DNA of 64,000 nt from Hyperoodon ampullatus (GCA_949752795.1 OX457064.1:104447454-104511453), one strand, 5' to 3'. Numbered from the stretch's first letter, positions 11,412 to 23,224 are shown. Notes: generated from the letters alone by a model not told the origin. A program made the numbers and translations.

Positions 11412-12109
11412 TGGGCAAAGGATTAGAATAGATGTTTCTCCAAAGAATACATACAGATGGCCAAGAAGCACATGAAAAGATACTCCACACAACTAACCAT
11501 TAGAGAAATGCAAATCAAAACCCCAGTGAGATATCACCTCACACCTGTCAGGGTGGCCACTATCAAAAGTACAGAAATAACAAGTGTTGATGAGGATGCA
11601 GAAGAGTTGGAACCTGTGCTCTGTTGGTGGGAATTTACAATGGTGCGGTTGCTATGGAAATCAACATGGAAGTCCATAAAAAAACCCACTGAAGAGTACT
11701 GCCGTATGACCCAGCAATCCCACTTCTGGGTATTCATTCAAAAGAACTGAAATCAGGATCTCAAAGAGAGATTTGCACACCCATGTTTATTGCAGCATTT
11801 TCACACTAATTAAGAGATGGAAGCAACCCAAATGAACATTGACAGATGAATGAATAAACAAAATGTGGTCTATATGCACAAAGGAATACTATGTAGCCTT
11901 AAAAAGGAAGGAAATTCTGATACCTGTTACAACATGGAAGAACCTTGAGGACATTGTGATAAGTGAAATAAGCCAGACACAAAAGGACAACTACTTGTAT
12001 GAGGAATTTAAAGTAGTCAAAATCATGGAAACAGAAAGTAGAATGGTTGCCAACAGCTGAGGGGGGAAGAGAGAAAATTAATGTTTAGTGGGTATGGTTT
12101 CTTTTATTT

Positions 12110-12185
12110 TTCCCAGACAAATCTCTCACTTATATTTTATTTTTATTTATTTTTTCCAGGCAAATCTCTTGCTTTTATTTTATTT
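12110..12185. repeat. Imperfect tandem duplication at the inner L1 junction
   Basis: A unit at about 12110-12145 (ending cagacaaatctctcacttatattttattt) recurs at about 12148-12185 (ccaggcaaatctcttgcttttattttattt). It lies exactly where the plus-strand L1 is broken and the minus-strand L1 begins, so it may have arisen during or after that insertion. Confidence 0.6.
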
Positions 12186-12806
12186 CTTTCTTTTTAAAAA
12201 ATTTTATTGGAGTATAGTTGATTTACAATGTTGTGTTAGTTTCAGGCATACAGTGAAGTGAATCAGTTATACATATACATATATCCACTCTTTTTAATAT
12301 TCTTTTCCCATATAGGTCATTACAGAGTATTGAGTAGAGTTCCCTGTGCTGTACAGTAGGTCCTTATTAGTTCTCTATTTTATATATAGTCGTGTGTATA
12401 TGTCAATCCCAATCTCCCAGTTTATCCCTCCCCCACTTACCCCCTAGTAACCATAAGTTTGTTTTCTACATCTGTGACTCTACTTCTGTTTTGTAAATAG
12501 GTTCATTGGTACCATTTTTTAAAGATTCCACATATAAGCGATATCATATGATATTTGTCTTTCTCTGTCTGACTTACTTCACTCAGTATGACAATCTCTA
12601 GGTCCGTCCATGTTGCTGCAAATGACATTATTTCATTCTTTTTTATGGCTGAGTAATATTCCACTGTATATATGTACCACATCTTCTTCATCCATTCCTC
12701 TGTCGATGGACATTTAGGTTGCTTCTAGGTCCTGGCTATTGTGAATAGTGCTGCAATGAACATTGGGGTGCATGTATCTTTTTGAATTATGGTTTTCTCT
12801 GGATAT
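12186..12806 (-). mobile_element. L1 3' end, nested inside the older plus-strand L1
   Basis: Antisense L1 3' UTR (attttattggagtatagttgatttac, caatgttgtgttagtttcagg) and the ORF2 C-terminus; the minus frame at 12503-12691 contains YIYTVEYYSAIKKNE. The element is 5'-truncated at 'gttttctctggatat', just before the older L1 resumes. It is therefore younger than its host L1. Confidence 0.9.
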
Positions 12807-12952
12807 GGGTGTAGAGTTTCAGTGTTGCAAGATGAAAATGTTCCAGACGTCTGTAACACAACAATGTGAATATACTTAACACTATTGAACTGTACACTTA
12901 ACAGTTGTTAAGATGGTACATTTAATATTGTGTGCTTTTTTTTACCTCAATA

Positions 12953-12999
12953 AAACACACACACATACAGACACACACACATACAGACACACACACAGC
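12953..12999. repeat. (CA)n microsatellite with CATACAGA interruptions
   Basis: Alternating CA with two 'catacaga' interruptions directly follows the L1 3' end (aataaaacacac). It probably grew from the L1 tail. Confidence 0.85.
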
Positions 13000-14735
13000 C
13001 TCTAAGTCATTGGCTTTTGCCTGCCCACAATGTCGGAAGTCACTTGTGACATGGTTGGAAAGCTTCAATATTGGTAATGATTTAAGGTGCAAATGTTTGC
13101 AGATTGCAAGCAACAGAGGAATAAATTGGTACATGTAAATGGCTGAGAACTGTGCTTGGTCCATGTTCAGTATCAACAAACATACTGGTGTAGTGGTCAA
13201 GCATAACACTGATAGTTTACAGTCTTTAAAAGCAGGCTCATTCTTTTGAATACAATACCAGAAATACTCTTGGAGTGTAGATAGACAGAGATAACTCATT
13301 TTCTCAAAATCCTTACTGTAATCGCTGATGACACTGAGTTGGGAGAGGACTTCAGATTGCTCTGCAGACCCTGGGCAGATACAGAGTGTTAGTCAGAAAA
13401 AAGAAAGGGTGGCACAGCCTTGGCAAAGCTGGCTGATGACATTAAATTCTCTACAGATTTCATGGCTTGTAGTGATGTTGAAGACCCTTCTATCAGACTC
13501 GGAATTTGTAAGAGACTCAAACCTCTTCCTAGAGAGAGAAAGTGATTCCTGTAGCTCCAACTAAGGTTTTGCTGGCCAGGACAGGCAAGGGCCATCCCAC
13601 AAGCTTTAGTCAGGACTGACACATTGCAGGCTCTTGGGACGACAATGTGAGCTATTTCTGCAGGTTCTGAGAGCCACCTCTTAAGGCAAAAGAATACATG
13701 CCCCTCAACTAACAGAGACACAGATGTGGAAAAGTTGTGTCTTGGAAAATAGCAGAGTCTACAGACAACTGGGGGAGCTTTGCCCAGCCTTGGTTTGAAA
13801 CCATTTCTAAAGCAGCCATTAAAAGATTACACAAGCTGCAGTGTTCATACTCTTGGTTTTTCTTTGAGGAAATTGATTACTTCATGATAGACTCCCCATA
13901 AGGAAAACACACACCCAGGAATGCAGAAGCTCAGGCATGTTGGAGGCTTGGTAAGGTGTGTGTGTTGACAGGGCAGGTGCAGGTATCACAGAAAATGGAG
14001 GAATAAGAGAATGCACTCCACCTGGGATCAGCATCCATTCCCCCCCCCCCCGGCAGGGTCCCAAGAATGCAGGGGCTGGTCCTGCCTCCTGGAAGAGAGG
14101 TATGACACAAAAGCATGGAATGGTAACAGCAAGAAGCTGCTGAAAGTGTGTGGATGGTGTGGACATGACCATCAAATACAAACCTGCGTGGACCAACAAT
14201 CAACGACAATTATAGACAGCAGACAAGTTAACGGTTTCCTGTATCTCCAGAGCTCACCATGCAGGTATGGAGCAATAGATAATGCCCCGAACATGGAAAG
14301 AGGATGAGTCAGGTGAAACAGTTCTGCCCTATAATGAGGTTTCATGTCTTCTTAGTCTCTCCATTCTCTCCTGTGTGAAGAGCAATGGTCAGTGCCCTAG
14401 TAGCATCCCTCAGCAGGCCCAGATTTCAGGCTGACGAGTTCTCTTTCTGCCTTACTCAAACTGGGATCTGAGCGTTTTATTTTATTTTTATTAAAAGGGT
14501 CACAATATACTCAAATGTGAGAAATATTGCCCAATACTATATCCTCATTTTGAAGATTCATAAGGCAAACCAATATATTAACGCTCAGAGCATGTTTCTG
14601 ACATAAAGAAATGAGTTTAGTTTTAGTTCAGTCCAATTTTCCCAAATGTATATATACTCAGAACATGTTTTTTTTTTTTAATCAGAGAACATTATTAATA
14701 GTATTTGGGTCAGCTTCTCCAGAAACAGTGGATTA
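13000..14735. other. Unassigned sequence
   Basis: A C-homopolymer run lies at about 14040-14051. Overlapping frames of 60-110 codons on both strands (13389-13721, 13882-14307) show no domain. A short plus-strand piece near 14320-14480 is also unassigned. No gene is supported. Confidence 0.5.
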
Positions 14736-14739
14736 AGTA

Positions 14740-15040
14740 AAGCCCCAAGTCCTCAAACTCATTCAATTGCCTCCATAATCACGCCCTCAAATCAATCTAA
14801 TCTTACGTACTACTGCTTTTCCATGTAAATCTTCAGATGGGGAGGAAAGGTTGTTTCATTTTTCTGAAATTCTACATGTCACTTTCTTTTGCCAGTATTT
14901 CAAGCTCGAGGGTCATTCCTGCATCTTTGCTCATGTTATAATTCTCCCAGGAATCTCTCTCCACCATTACCACTTAAATTTTAACGTACAAATTAAGTAC
15001 TTATCATCTGTAAAGACTTTCCTAATTTCTTCAGTTATTT
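14740..15040 (+). mobile_element. L2 LINE fragment
   Basis: The segments 'ctccataatcacgccctcaaatc', 'gtattttcaagctcgagggtcattcctgcatctttgctcatgttataattctcccagg' and 'gtaaagactttcctaatttcttcagtt' follow the order of the L2 3' region. They are heavily diverged. Confidence 0.45.
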
Positions 15041-15129
15041 TGTTAATAATAATGGTTAACACTTCACAAACATTTGCTATGCAACATAAACTCTAACTAG
15101 AGCTCCTTTTTATGCATTGTTTTACTTAG

Positions 15130-15310
15130 CTATTAGTATTCTATGAAGGTGGGCATGTGATTAACTCTCTAGGCCTCAGCTTTCTGATCTGTAAACCGAG
15201 CCTAAAAATCCTTATTGCATCTGCACAGCTGGTAAGTAGCAGGGATAGAATTCAAACTCACTTCTATGTGACTTCAGAGCCTGCCCTCTTAACCACTATG
15301 CTGTACCTTG
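15130..15310. mobile_element. MIR-like fragment(s)
   Basis: A sense MIR-like piece ('gtgattaactctctaggcctcagctttctgatctgtaaa') is followed by an antisense MIR-like piece ('cacagctggtaagtagcagggatagaattcaaactcac...cctgccctcttaaccactatgctgtacc'). They are either two copies in opposite directions or one rearranged copy. Confidence 0.55.
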
Positions 15311-15394
15311 TCTCACAACAATGATTCTCTTATCCAAATCCCTACAAAGTTTTTGATTAGGCTGCTTTTGGAATTTTGCTATTTAATACCTTTT

Positions 15395-15778
15395 TAAAAA
15401 TTAAAAAAAAAATTTTTCTGTGTAAGAATTTACATTTATTTATTTATTTGTTTATTATTGGAGGTTAGTTTCTGTTGCACAGTGAAGTGAATCAGCCATA
15501 CGCATATACACATCCCCTCCCTCCTGGACTTCCCTCTCCCCATCGCACCCAAATAGGCCATCACAGAGCACTGGGCTGAGCTCTCTGTGTTATACAGCAG
15601 GTTCCCACTAGCCATCTATTTTACACATGGTAGTGTATTTATGTCAAACCTAATGTCCTAATTCATCCCACCCTCTCCTTCCCCTGCTGTGTCCACACAT
15701 CTGTTCTCTACATCTGCCTTTCTATTCCTGCCCTGTAAATAGGTTCATCTTTACCATTTTTCTAGATTCCACATATTC
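15395..15778 (-). mobile_element. L1 3' end fragment
   Basis: Antisense artiodactyl-type L1 3' UTR: 'gtttctgttgcacagtgaagtgaatcagcc', 'aggccatcacagagcactgggctgag', 'tctattcctgccctgtaaatagg' and 'ttctagattccacatatt'. It has an A/T-rich start and is truncated at its 5' end. It is one of the more diverged copies. Confidence 0.85.
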
Positions 15779-15779
15779 A

Positions 15780-16130
15780 CTGCCTTGTAATTAGTAAGTT
15801 GCAAATTCAGAGCTTAAGTCAAGATGACAGATGGCTCTCAAAAAATACTTGTTGTTTCTTCCAGGTAGTTGGGGTCAGTGACAGCTTCCTAAATCCACAT
15901 CTCACCACAATACAAAAGAAGAGCCTATAAAATTACACAAAGTCCAGGACATTGGCACAACTAGAAGACAATGATTGTGCAAAATTTACGTTGTTTTTAA
16001 GTAAAAATAAAAGAAAATAAAATCTCAGTAAGTAAAATCTCTCAGACTCTTTGGCAAACCTTTGTTACAGGCAAAGACAGTCTGATTTAAAAAACAACAT
16101 AAAACAAAACAAAAACATTGCACAGAAGAG
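15780..16130. other. Unassigned AT-rich sequence
   Basis: No gene or definite repeat is seen. The text grades into the A-rich HAL1/L1-like block that follows. Confidence 0.4.
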
Positions 16131-16551
16131 AGAATAAGGGAATGAGCAGCAGGTCTAAAATTATTCTGAAACCACAACCAGAATGATAGTTAACCTAATT
16201 GTGAAAATACTGAAAAAATTTACTAGTAGACCATAGCACTGATTATAGGGAAGAGACTTAAAAATATATGTGATTTGAAGTGGCAGTCTTCAAAAAGTAT
16301 AGTTTCTGGTGAGAAAAAGACAAAAAATAAGGGATAGGCACTTTTAGGGGTTGGGTGGTAAAAATAAAAGGAATGAAAGGAAAAATTAAAGTCCTGCAAG
16401 ACCAAAAGTAATATAAAAACTAGAGGGTGAAGAACCACTCTATGCATCAATTAGAAACATGCATTAAAGAAACCAGACTCTACAGACAGAAGAGGACATC
16501 ATGAATAAAGTTCCACACTATTCATACAAAGCATTGAGTGAATACAAAGTA

Positions 16552-16578
16552 TTCCACACATATTCTATATGTGTGGAA
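16552..16578. repeat. Perfect 12-bp inverted repeat with 3-base loop
   Basis: ttccacacatat at 16552-16563 and its exact complement atatgtgtggaa at 16567-16578 are separated by tct. It could form a hairpin in RNA or a small cruciform. It lies within the AT-rich LINE-like block. Confidence 0.85.
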
Positions 16579-17258
16579 GTTACCACAAAAATATAAAAAA
16601 TGAGAGTTAACACATTTCAGTTGATGAAACTCCTTCCCTAGAGACAACCATGAAGCAAAACTGTAAGATATGCTCCAAATGAATTAATTATTTTCAAACA
16701 CCTATAATGTGAAGAACCACTTTGAATCAGAAATCAAAAATTAAAAACAAAAATGGACAGAAAAACAGAAAGAAATGAAGAGAATAATAAGAGGCATTGA
16801 AGAAATGCAAGAAAACGACATGAAAATAAGATAAAGGAAGAAGTAAAAAGGATCAAAGAGAAGAAGGTTGGTTGGGAAGATGAACAAAGAAGAAACAACA
16901 TACACATAATTGAAGTCACAGATGTAAAAAACAAACAATGGAACAGAACTAATATGTAAATTGTAATCCCAGAAAACTTTACAGACATGAAAAAGACCTG
17001 AATTTATAATTGAAAGGGTCCACTGATTTCCTCAGAAAACAAAGAAGGAATGATTAGATTTACGATATATCCCAGTAAATCTACTAGACTTAAAAGATAA
17101 AAATATTTCAAGGTTTTCAGGTAAAAAGGATTAAAATAACTTGCAAGAGCAAAAGAATTAATCTGTAATTAGAATTCTCAAGACAACATAAAAAAACAAA
17201 GCAACAATGGAGCAGAATTTCAAAAAACTCAGTGAAAGTATGAGAAAGGACCTTTATT

Positions 17259-17614
17259 ATTATTTTTTTAATAAATTTATTTATTTATTTTTGGCTGCGT
17301 TGGGTCTTCTTTGCTGCACGCAGGCTTTCTCTAGATGCGGTGAGCGGGGGCTACTCTTCATTGCGGTGCATGGGCTTCTCATTGCGGTGGCTTCTCTTTG
17401 TTGTGGAGCATGGGCTCTAGGTGCACAGGCTTCAGTAGTTGTGGCATGTGGGCTCAGTAGTTGTGGCTCACTGGCTGAAGAGCACAGGCTCAGTAGTTGT
17501 GGCACATGGGCTTAGTTGCTCCACAGCATGTGGGATCTTCTGGGACCAGGGCTCGAACCCCTGTCCCCTGAATTGGCAGGCGGATTCTTAACCACTGTGC
17601 CACTAGGGAAGTCT
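17259..17614 (-). mobile_element. CHR-1-type SINE, TSD aggacctttatt
   Basis: Antisense long-form SINE with ggctgcgttgggtcttctttgctgc, several 'cagtagttgtggc' units and the tRNA-like head at the right end. The 12-bp TSD aggacctttatt flanks it at 17247-17258 and 17615-17626. Confidence 0.93.
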
Positions 17615-18029
17615 AGGACCTTTATTTTTAATCAAACTGTCTTTGAATCATCAAGACTGTAGACAATGGTTTCAGACACTCAAAAACTTGGAGAGTTGTG
17701 TGCCATGCCCCGTTCTTGAGGAATTCAAGAGAGGATGAGCTTCATCTAAACAAGAGATGACTAGAAAAATTCCAGCAAGAGAACACAAGGAAAATGGAAA
17801 CAATAAGAGAAATGAGGTTGCAATCCTAATGTCAAAGTAGAATTGACACCTAAAAGCATTAAATGTGACAAACAAGAACATTTTAAAATGCTACAAACAT
17901 AATATGTAATGGAGATATAATGGTAATAAATATATATATATATACACACCAATTAACACAACAACCACTGTAATGAAGCAACAATTACAGGAGAAGCAGG
18001 GAGATAGAAATATTAATAGAAACAGGTAG

Positions 18030-19045
18030 GAGATGTTAACACGTCACTTTCAGTACAGGACAGATCAAGCTGACAAACCAGTAAGGATATAGAAGACTTA
18101 AAATAAACAACAGGGGGGACCACTGATAGGGAGGTAAGGTATGCAGGTTGGGCAGAGGGAAAAGTAGCTGCAATGCAGTTGCAAATGAGGCCTCAGACAG
18201 TCCTGCTGGGAGCTGGGCTACATCTTCAGGTTTCTCCCAGTTTGAGGCAAGGGGACTCAGCCTTTGGATTCTGGAATCAACAAGTCCCTGACAGGTCATA
18301 ACCTCGGGTAAGGCAGCTCCATGTGGCTGAGGGCAATTCCCAATGACCTTGAATCTCATTTGAAAGCTTCTGCCTGCATTCCAACAGGGACCAGGGAGCC
18401 ACTGCATGTTCTTGAGGGGGAAAAGGGCAGGATGGAAGATTCTTAGAAGACATATTTTCGGTTGTCCTTCACGCTTAGCAGAATAATTAGAAAGGATCTG
18501 TGAGTTCCATGCCTGCAGTTAGTATACGGGTTCATGTAGAAGCAGTCTTTCATGACTGAGCTGCCTTCTTTAAATCTGCAGTGTTAACATTTCCAATCAC
18601 GCTTAGTTATCTTCCATAAAAGGCTGTTGTAATCTTAAAGACATTATCTATGACACTGTGTTTTTCTGCTGCTGGTTAGGCAAATGGCAAACCAAGGTGC
18701 CTGCTCAGGGAAATTAATGTCCTCGTTTGTCACCAGTCTGCACAGCAAAAGCACTGGTTCGCTTTCTGGCTGATTGAATAATGGTTTAGAGGAGGAAAAT
18801 TGATAGGTAGAACGCTACTCCTAGAAGGGAAAACTGATAGAAGGAATTGACTACCCAAATCTCTCATTTCAATGAGATGGTCTTTCCGCTCACACTAAAT
18901 GAGCTTGTCAAAACAAATAAGGAGGCACGGTCACTGTGGATGGTGGAAGCCAGGTCCTTAGTAGAGGGAATCAATTTGGAGGTGGAGGGTTTGTTTCTGC
19001 TCCAGGCAGGCGAATCTCCAATCTCATTCACTTCTTATTCTTGCT
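18030..19045. other. Unassigned sequence
   Basis: A 123-codon minus frame at 18036-18407 and short plus frames at 18847-19145 show no domain. No repeat was recognised with confidence. Confidence 0.5.
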
Positions 19046-19049
19046 TAGT

Positions 19050-19345
19050 GTGCAACCATCTCCTTCTGCCTTTGATACAAATCCTACACATCCTCTGAGA
19101 CCAACTTCAATCTCTTCTCTTGGAAGTCAGAGTATCCTTCTCTGAATTTCTACCATTTGCAGTCTGTGCTGCGCAAGTTGGCACGTAGCGAACGTCTTCT
19201 TCTTTCTTGTATGATTCTCACACTGTTCCATGTGCGTTAGCCTTCCCATTCAGACAATCTGACTTTTTGTGGCTGTTGGCGGTGTCTTATACAAGTCTGT
19301 ATTCCCCTGCCCAGAGCACCGTGCTGGGGACATTATAAGGATGCC
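19050..19345 (+). mobile_element. L2 LINE fragment
   Basis: The order 'caaatcctacacatcctctgagaccaacttcaatctcttctcttggaagtcagagtatccttctctgaattt' and then 'tgtattcccctgcccagagcaccgtgctggggacat' follows the L2 3' end. It is ancient and diverged. Confidence 0.5.
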
Positions 19346-20213
19346 ATATATAACTGATTAGTTAGACCTGGCACGAATAGCATGCATCTGCTTCTTGCTG
19401 CCCAGCAGCCATTCTTTTCCTTTCTGGAAATAATAATATGGAATAATATCCCAGAGAGTTTGAGAAGCCACTCAGTTCTCCATTATCAACCCTGAGTTTT
19501 TGTAGGATTGATCATTCTTCAGCAACAATCTGTTCATCTCATTCTGGTTGTCATAGTGATTGGTTCAGGGATGGGCAGGCAACCTAAGGCCCTTCATGGT
19601 AAACCTCAGAGCCTTTTCTGGTATGTGAGTTCAGGGTTATACCCAGCTTATAACCTTGGAAACTAGTAGCAGCCATCATGTGACCACGAGGAGAACCAGT
19701 GTTAAAATGAAGGTAGAGCAGAGAGAGGTTTGAGGACGTCATTGAACCACTGGACCGAGGTCTGCCTATAGACTTACCCACTGAGGAACGAATAAAGTTC
19801 TTTTTACAATTTAAGCTAGTTTGAGCCCTGTTTTTGTAATGAGTAACCAAATGAATATAGGAGATCCTTGGTAAATATTTCCATGCAACCCACAGTAATT
19901 TATATGGGCATTTTGTATCTCCTTGGAGATCAGAATCGTGTTTGGACAGTTTTTCTTTTCATAGTACTAATATATAGTTACTTTCGGGAGGAGAATATTG
20001 CAACATTCTCGCAAGCTGTAGGGACAGCTATGGGTAAAGAGAATGAAATGAAAAGCAAGTTTTCTCACTTCGATACTCTCTCCCTTTGTGGGAGGTTTCT
20101 TGGAAGTTTTGAGGAACATGGAGAAAGCAGCAGGGGGGACGGGATCAGCCCAGAGTAGTTTTCACCATTTCCAGGTTCTTCTATTTGCTACTCAGCTGCC
20201 CCACGGCTTGACT
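19346..20213. mobile_element. Possible ancient interspersed repeat plus unassigned sequence
   Basis: The block 19540-19840 ('gattggttcagggatgggcaggc', 'gcagccatcatgtgaccacgaggagaacc', 'gaacgaataaagttctttttacaatttaagctagtttgagccc') has the layout and AATAAA-bearing end of an old mammalian interspersed repeat. The family could not be named. The rest is unassigned. Confidence 0.4.
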
Positions 20214-20230
20214 CAGACAAGGGGATTCTT

Positions 20231-20359
20231 TTTTTTTTTTAATTTATTTTTTTATACAGCAGGTTCTTATTCGTCATCCATTTTATACACATCAGTGTAT
20301 ACATGTCCATCCCAATCTCCCAACTCATCCCACCACCACCCACCCCCCGTGGCTTTCCC
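20231..20359 (-). mobile_element. Very short L1 3' end with exact 17-bp TSD
   Basis: Only about 130 bases of antisense L1 3' UTR are present (poly(T), 'tttatacagcaggttcttattcgtcatcc', 'cagtgtatacatgtccatcccaatctccc'). It is flanked by the identical 17-mer cagacaaggggattctt at 20214-20230 and 20360-20376. It is a severely 5'-truncated but well-preserved, so fairly recent, insertion. Confidence 0.95.
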
Positions 20360-20376
20360 CAGACAAGGGGATTCTT

Positions 20377-21590
20377 TCCTCTTCTTTAGCAAAGACTCCC
20401 ATCCTTTATGCTGCCTGTACTGTCCACCCCCTTCACGAACCAAATACACAGGCTTCATAGCACCTGTCATTGCATTTCTGTCAGTCTCAGAACTATTGGC
20501 ATTTTTGGCTGGACAATTCTTTTTTGTGGAGGCTGTCCTGTGTGCTGGAAGATGGTTAACAGCATCCCTGTCATCCATTCATTAGATGCTGGTAGCCCTC
20601 CCTCCTCTTCCAGAGTTTGACAGCAAAAATGTTTACAGACATTGCCAAATGTCCCCTGGGGTCAAAATCACCCCCCTCCCCATCCTGTTGAGAATCTCTG
20701 CTCTACGGGGAATGGAAGCGTATAATCTAGGAAAATGATGTTCCTCTGGTTGTCCCTCTTTGGAGATTCTGAGTTTTCCCATTAGCATCCTGAATCCATG
20801 CACGCGGGATCTCCATTCTGAAGTGATGGAAAAATCAAGATCCTTGGGACTCTCAGAAATCGGGCCCAACTACACTAGTCCTGTGTAAGTGCTCTGAATC
20901 TGTGCTCACAGGCAGTGATTCAACGGTCTATTGAAACTCTGTTACCAGCCACAAATCTTTGTCATAAAGCAAGAGAAGGTAATCCAGTATTCCCAAGACA
21001 GTGCTTTTCCTTGCATGGTCTTAGGAAAAGAGCAGTAGAGTGCCAGCTAGTATTTACTGAGCATCTCCAATGTCCTACTATGTACATCACTGAATGCTTT
21101 GTATTTATCCAAACTAATCATCACAGAGGTGCTCCCAGGTCAGCATTATGACTCTGTCGTACCAATTCAGAATGTAACCTTCCTGAGCTCAGCCCTAACT
21201 CCTAGCAGGTTACACCTTGGCTGTGTCTGATTCAGGTGCACACCATTTACCTCGGCTGGCTCCCTGAGGGTGAGTATCGTCTTCTCCACCAGGAAAGTGC
21301 TCCCGGCAGGCTGAAGACTAGGCTTGCTCTTGTTTTATAATAACTGCCTGGGAAATGTAGTTTTTCTTGCCCTGGACCCTCCCCTTCGATGCCTTGGGTC
21401 CCAGGAAGTTGACCTTTACAGGTTGCAGCAACAAGGCTCCCTGACCTCCTGGATCCCAATAAGGTGTGGACAATGGGGCACCAGGAGCAGGAAAGGTTGG
21501 GCTCCCTCTGTCTCTCCATCCCTCCCTGCCTCTGCCAGGTTGCCTCTCTGCAGTGACTTTGTCTCTCTACCAAAGACCACAGGTCCTCTT
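20377..21590. other. Unassigned sequence with a MIR-like piece
   Basis: Around 21040-21150, 'gtatttactgagcatctccaatgtcctactatgtacatcactgaatgctttgtat' resembles the MIR core. The plus frame at 21324-21758 (144 codons) runs into the LTR-like block and has no recognised domain. Confidence 0.4.
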
Positions 21591-21594
21591 GGGG

Positions 21595-22560
21595 GTGGGA
21601 GTGATTCTGGCAGTGGAACGCCTGGAAGAAGGACCTCAGTCTTTGAAGAAAGAATTCAGCAAAGAGACAGAGATTGTGAAGCAGATAAATTGTTTGTTAG
21701 CAGCAAAGCACGTGTGGGAGAGCACACGGATGTACTCAGAGTGAGTTGCACGCCATAGGGGTGGCTTAGGTTACTTATATGGGGGCAGTTTTCTGGGTTG
21801 TCTCTGGCTAGTCATCTCGCTTGTGCTGTCAAAGGGCAGCAGGAAACCAGTTGGAGCTGCTTAGCCTGGGGCCTGTCTATCTCCTGCCTCAGGAGGGGGT
21901 CCCCTTCTCCAGCTGCAGCTCCCCAGATCCTGGTTAGCTGTGCCTTCCCCTCTCTCCAGACCAAGGAACAACAAAGGTCCCTCTTGGTGAGCCTCACCTG
22001 CTTCCTGGGTTCTTTCAACCCCAATCCTAGGCACCTGGTACCTGCTCAGATCAACTCACCCTCCAGCCTAAAATTAATTTGCTCTCAAATATAAACAAAA
22101 ATCAAGGCGCCCTGCACTTTAAGTCCTCAGTGAATCTGTCTTATGTCAGCATAATGATAATCTATCTTACGTCTTATGCCGTGGTTTCTATACTGTGTGA
22201 TCCTGGCCCGGTGTGTTTTCATCACAAGAGTTCTGGTTATTCACTAGTGGATGCTTCGGTCAACTCCCCTCAATTCGATTATCCTTTCTGAGTGTGCAGA
22301 CCGCATCCCGCGGGCACCTAACTGATTGTCTGAATTCACCTGGTATCACGATGAACACTCAGTGATGGGCTGAGGTTACTTCTGGTTACTTTCCCGGGGT
22401 TTGCAGACAGACACCTAACCAGAGTCCCCAGAGGGTGGAAGGGAGGGGGTGGGGTCTAGATGGACCTGACACGCCAACATCCAATCGGGTGGCTCTGTTG
22501 GTTGGTGGGCACTTTGTATGTAGCGCTCTCCTCTCTCAGAAGGACACTTTTCTTTAAGGT
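21595..22560 (-). mobile_element. Possible antisense LTR of an endogenous retrovirus
   Basis: 'agaattcagcaaagagacagagattgtgaagcagataaattgtttgttagcagcaaagc...gtgtgggagagcac...gtactcagagtgagttgcacgcc...ggttacttatatgggggcag' has the style of an ERV1-class LTR read backwards (R/U5 side first, U3 later). No internal retroviral genes, paired LTR or TSD were identified, so this stays tentative. Confidence 0.35.
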
Positions 22561-23207
22561 GGGGAGAGGCTAGCACTTACCTGCACAGAGGTGGGACATG
22601 TCGGCATCTCGGTCCACACTCCCCATTGGCCTCAGCAGTTCCATCAGCCATTTCTGTCTTAGTAGATTTGTTGGCACTCGACACGTATTTGTGGATTACT
22701 GCTTTTAAAAAGTAACTTAAATCTTATCTTTCCAGGTTGTTGCAGTCTAATGGGAAAATCCACAATGCCAGCAGCTGCCAGAGGGGCCCCTAACCCTGGT
22801 ACATACCTCAATGGCTGGCACGTAGAGCAAGCTCTGTGCATATGCCATTTCTTCATTTATTGGAGAGAATATAATCATTTACTCAGTAAAAATCACCCAG
22901 CATAAAAACCATTGCAGGGCTGAGATAAGACAGATTAAAAAAGGAAACAGAGTGCAAGGTCACTTTTAAAAATGTATTTATTTAGTTTGTTTAGTTATTA
23001 TACTTTTGTATTTGGAAGCCAATACATTTTTAATCTGGGGAGTGAGGCCTCATTTGACTAGGGGAGGGTATTACATAGGGCTTTATCCTAATGGTAATAA
23101 TTTTCAGGATCTTGATTGACTTTAAATTGTCCAAAACATAGCATGTAAGAAGATGGAAGAAAGTTCTAAAGTGGGGCTGTAATGAGCTGGATATCAAGAG
23201 ATCTATA
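22561..23207. other. Unassigned sequence
   Basis: A MIR-like hint lies at 22795-22850 ('ggtacatacctcaatggctggcacgtagagcaagctc'). Otherwise nothing is recognised. Confidence 0.4.
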
Positions 23208-23224
23208 TTCCTCTCTGCATCTTT

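Larger units (their letters stand above)
10975..12955 (+). mobile_element. Old plus-strand L1, split by two later insertions
   Basis: L1 ORF2 C-terminal text starts near 'ggcctcatcaaactgaaaaacttcagc' and continues after a SINE at 11208-11411 with 'attagaatagatgtttctccaaag'. It runs to 'gaatggttgccaacagctgagg' at about 12060 and then breaks at about 12110. The L1 3' end resumes at about 12807 with 'gggtgtagagtttcagtgttgcaagatg' and ends at 'acctcaataaaacac'. Frames at 11457-11750 and 11863-12060 (e.g. WSICTKEYYVALKRKEI) are ORF2 relics with stops and shifts. The two gaps are filled by a CHR-2 SINE and a minus-strand L1. Confidence 0.85.
16130..18030 (+). mobile_element. AT-rich HAL1/L1-like block, split by a SINE
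   Basis: This is an A-rich plus-strand text with ORF1-like wording ('cagaaaactttacagacatgaaaaagacctg', 'ggtccactgatttcctcagaaaacaaagaaggaatgattagatttac', 'aattccagcaagagaacacaagg'). It resembles a HAL1 or old L1 ORF1 region with many stops. It is interrupted at 17259-17614 by a CHR-1 SINE. A (TA)n run lies at 17929-17944. The family call is tentative. Confidence 0.4.
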
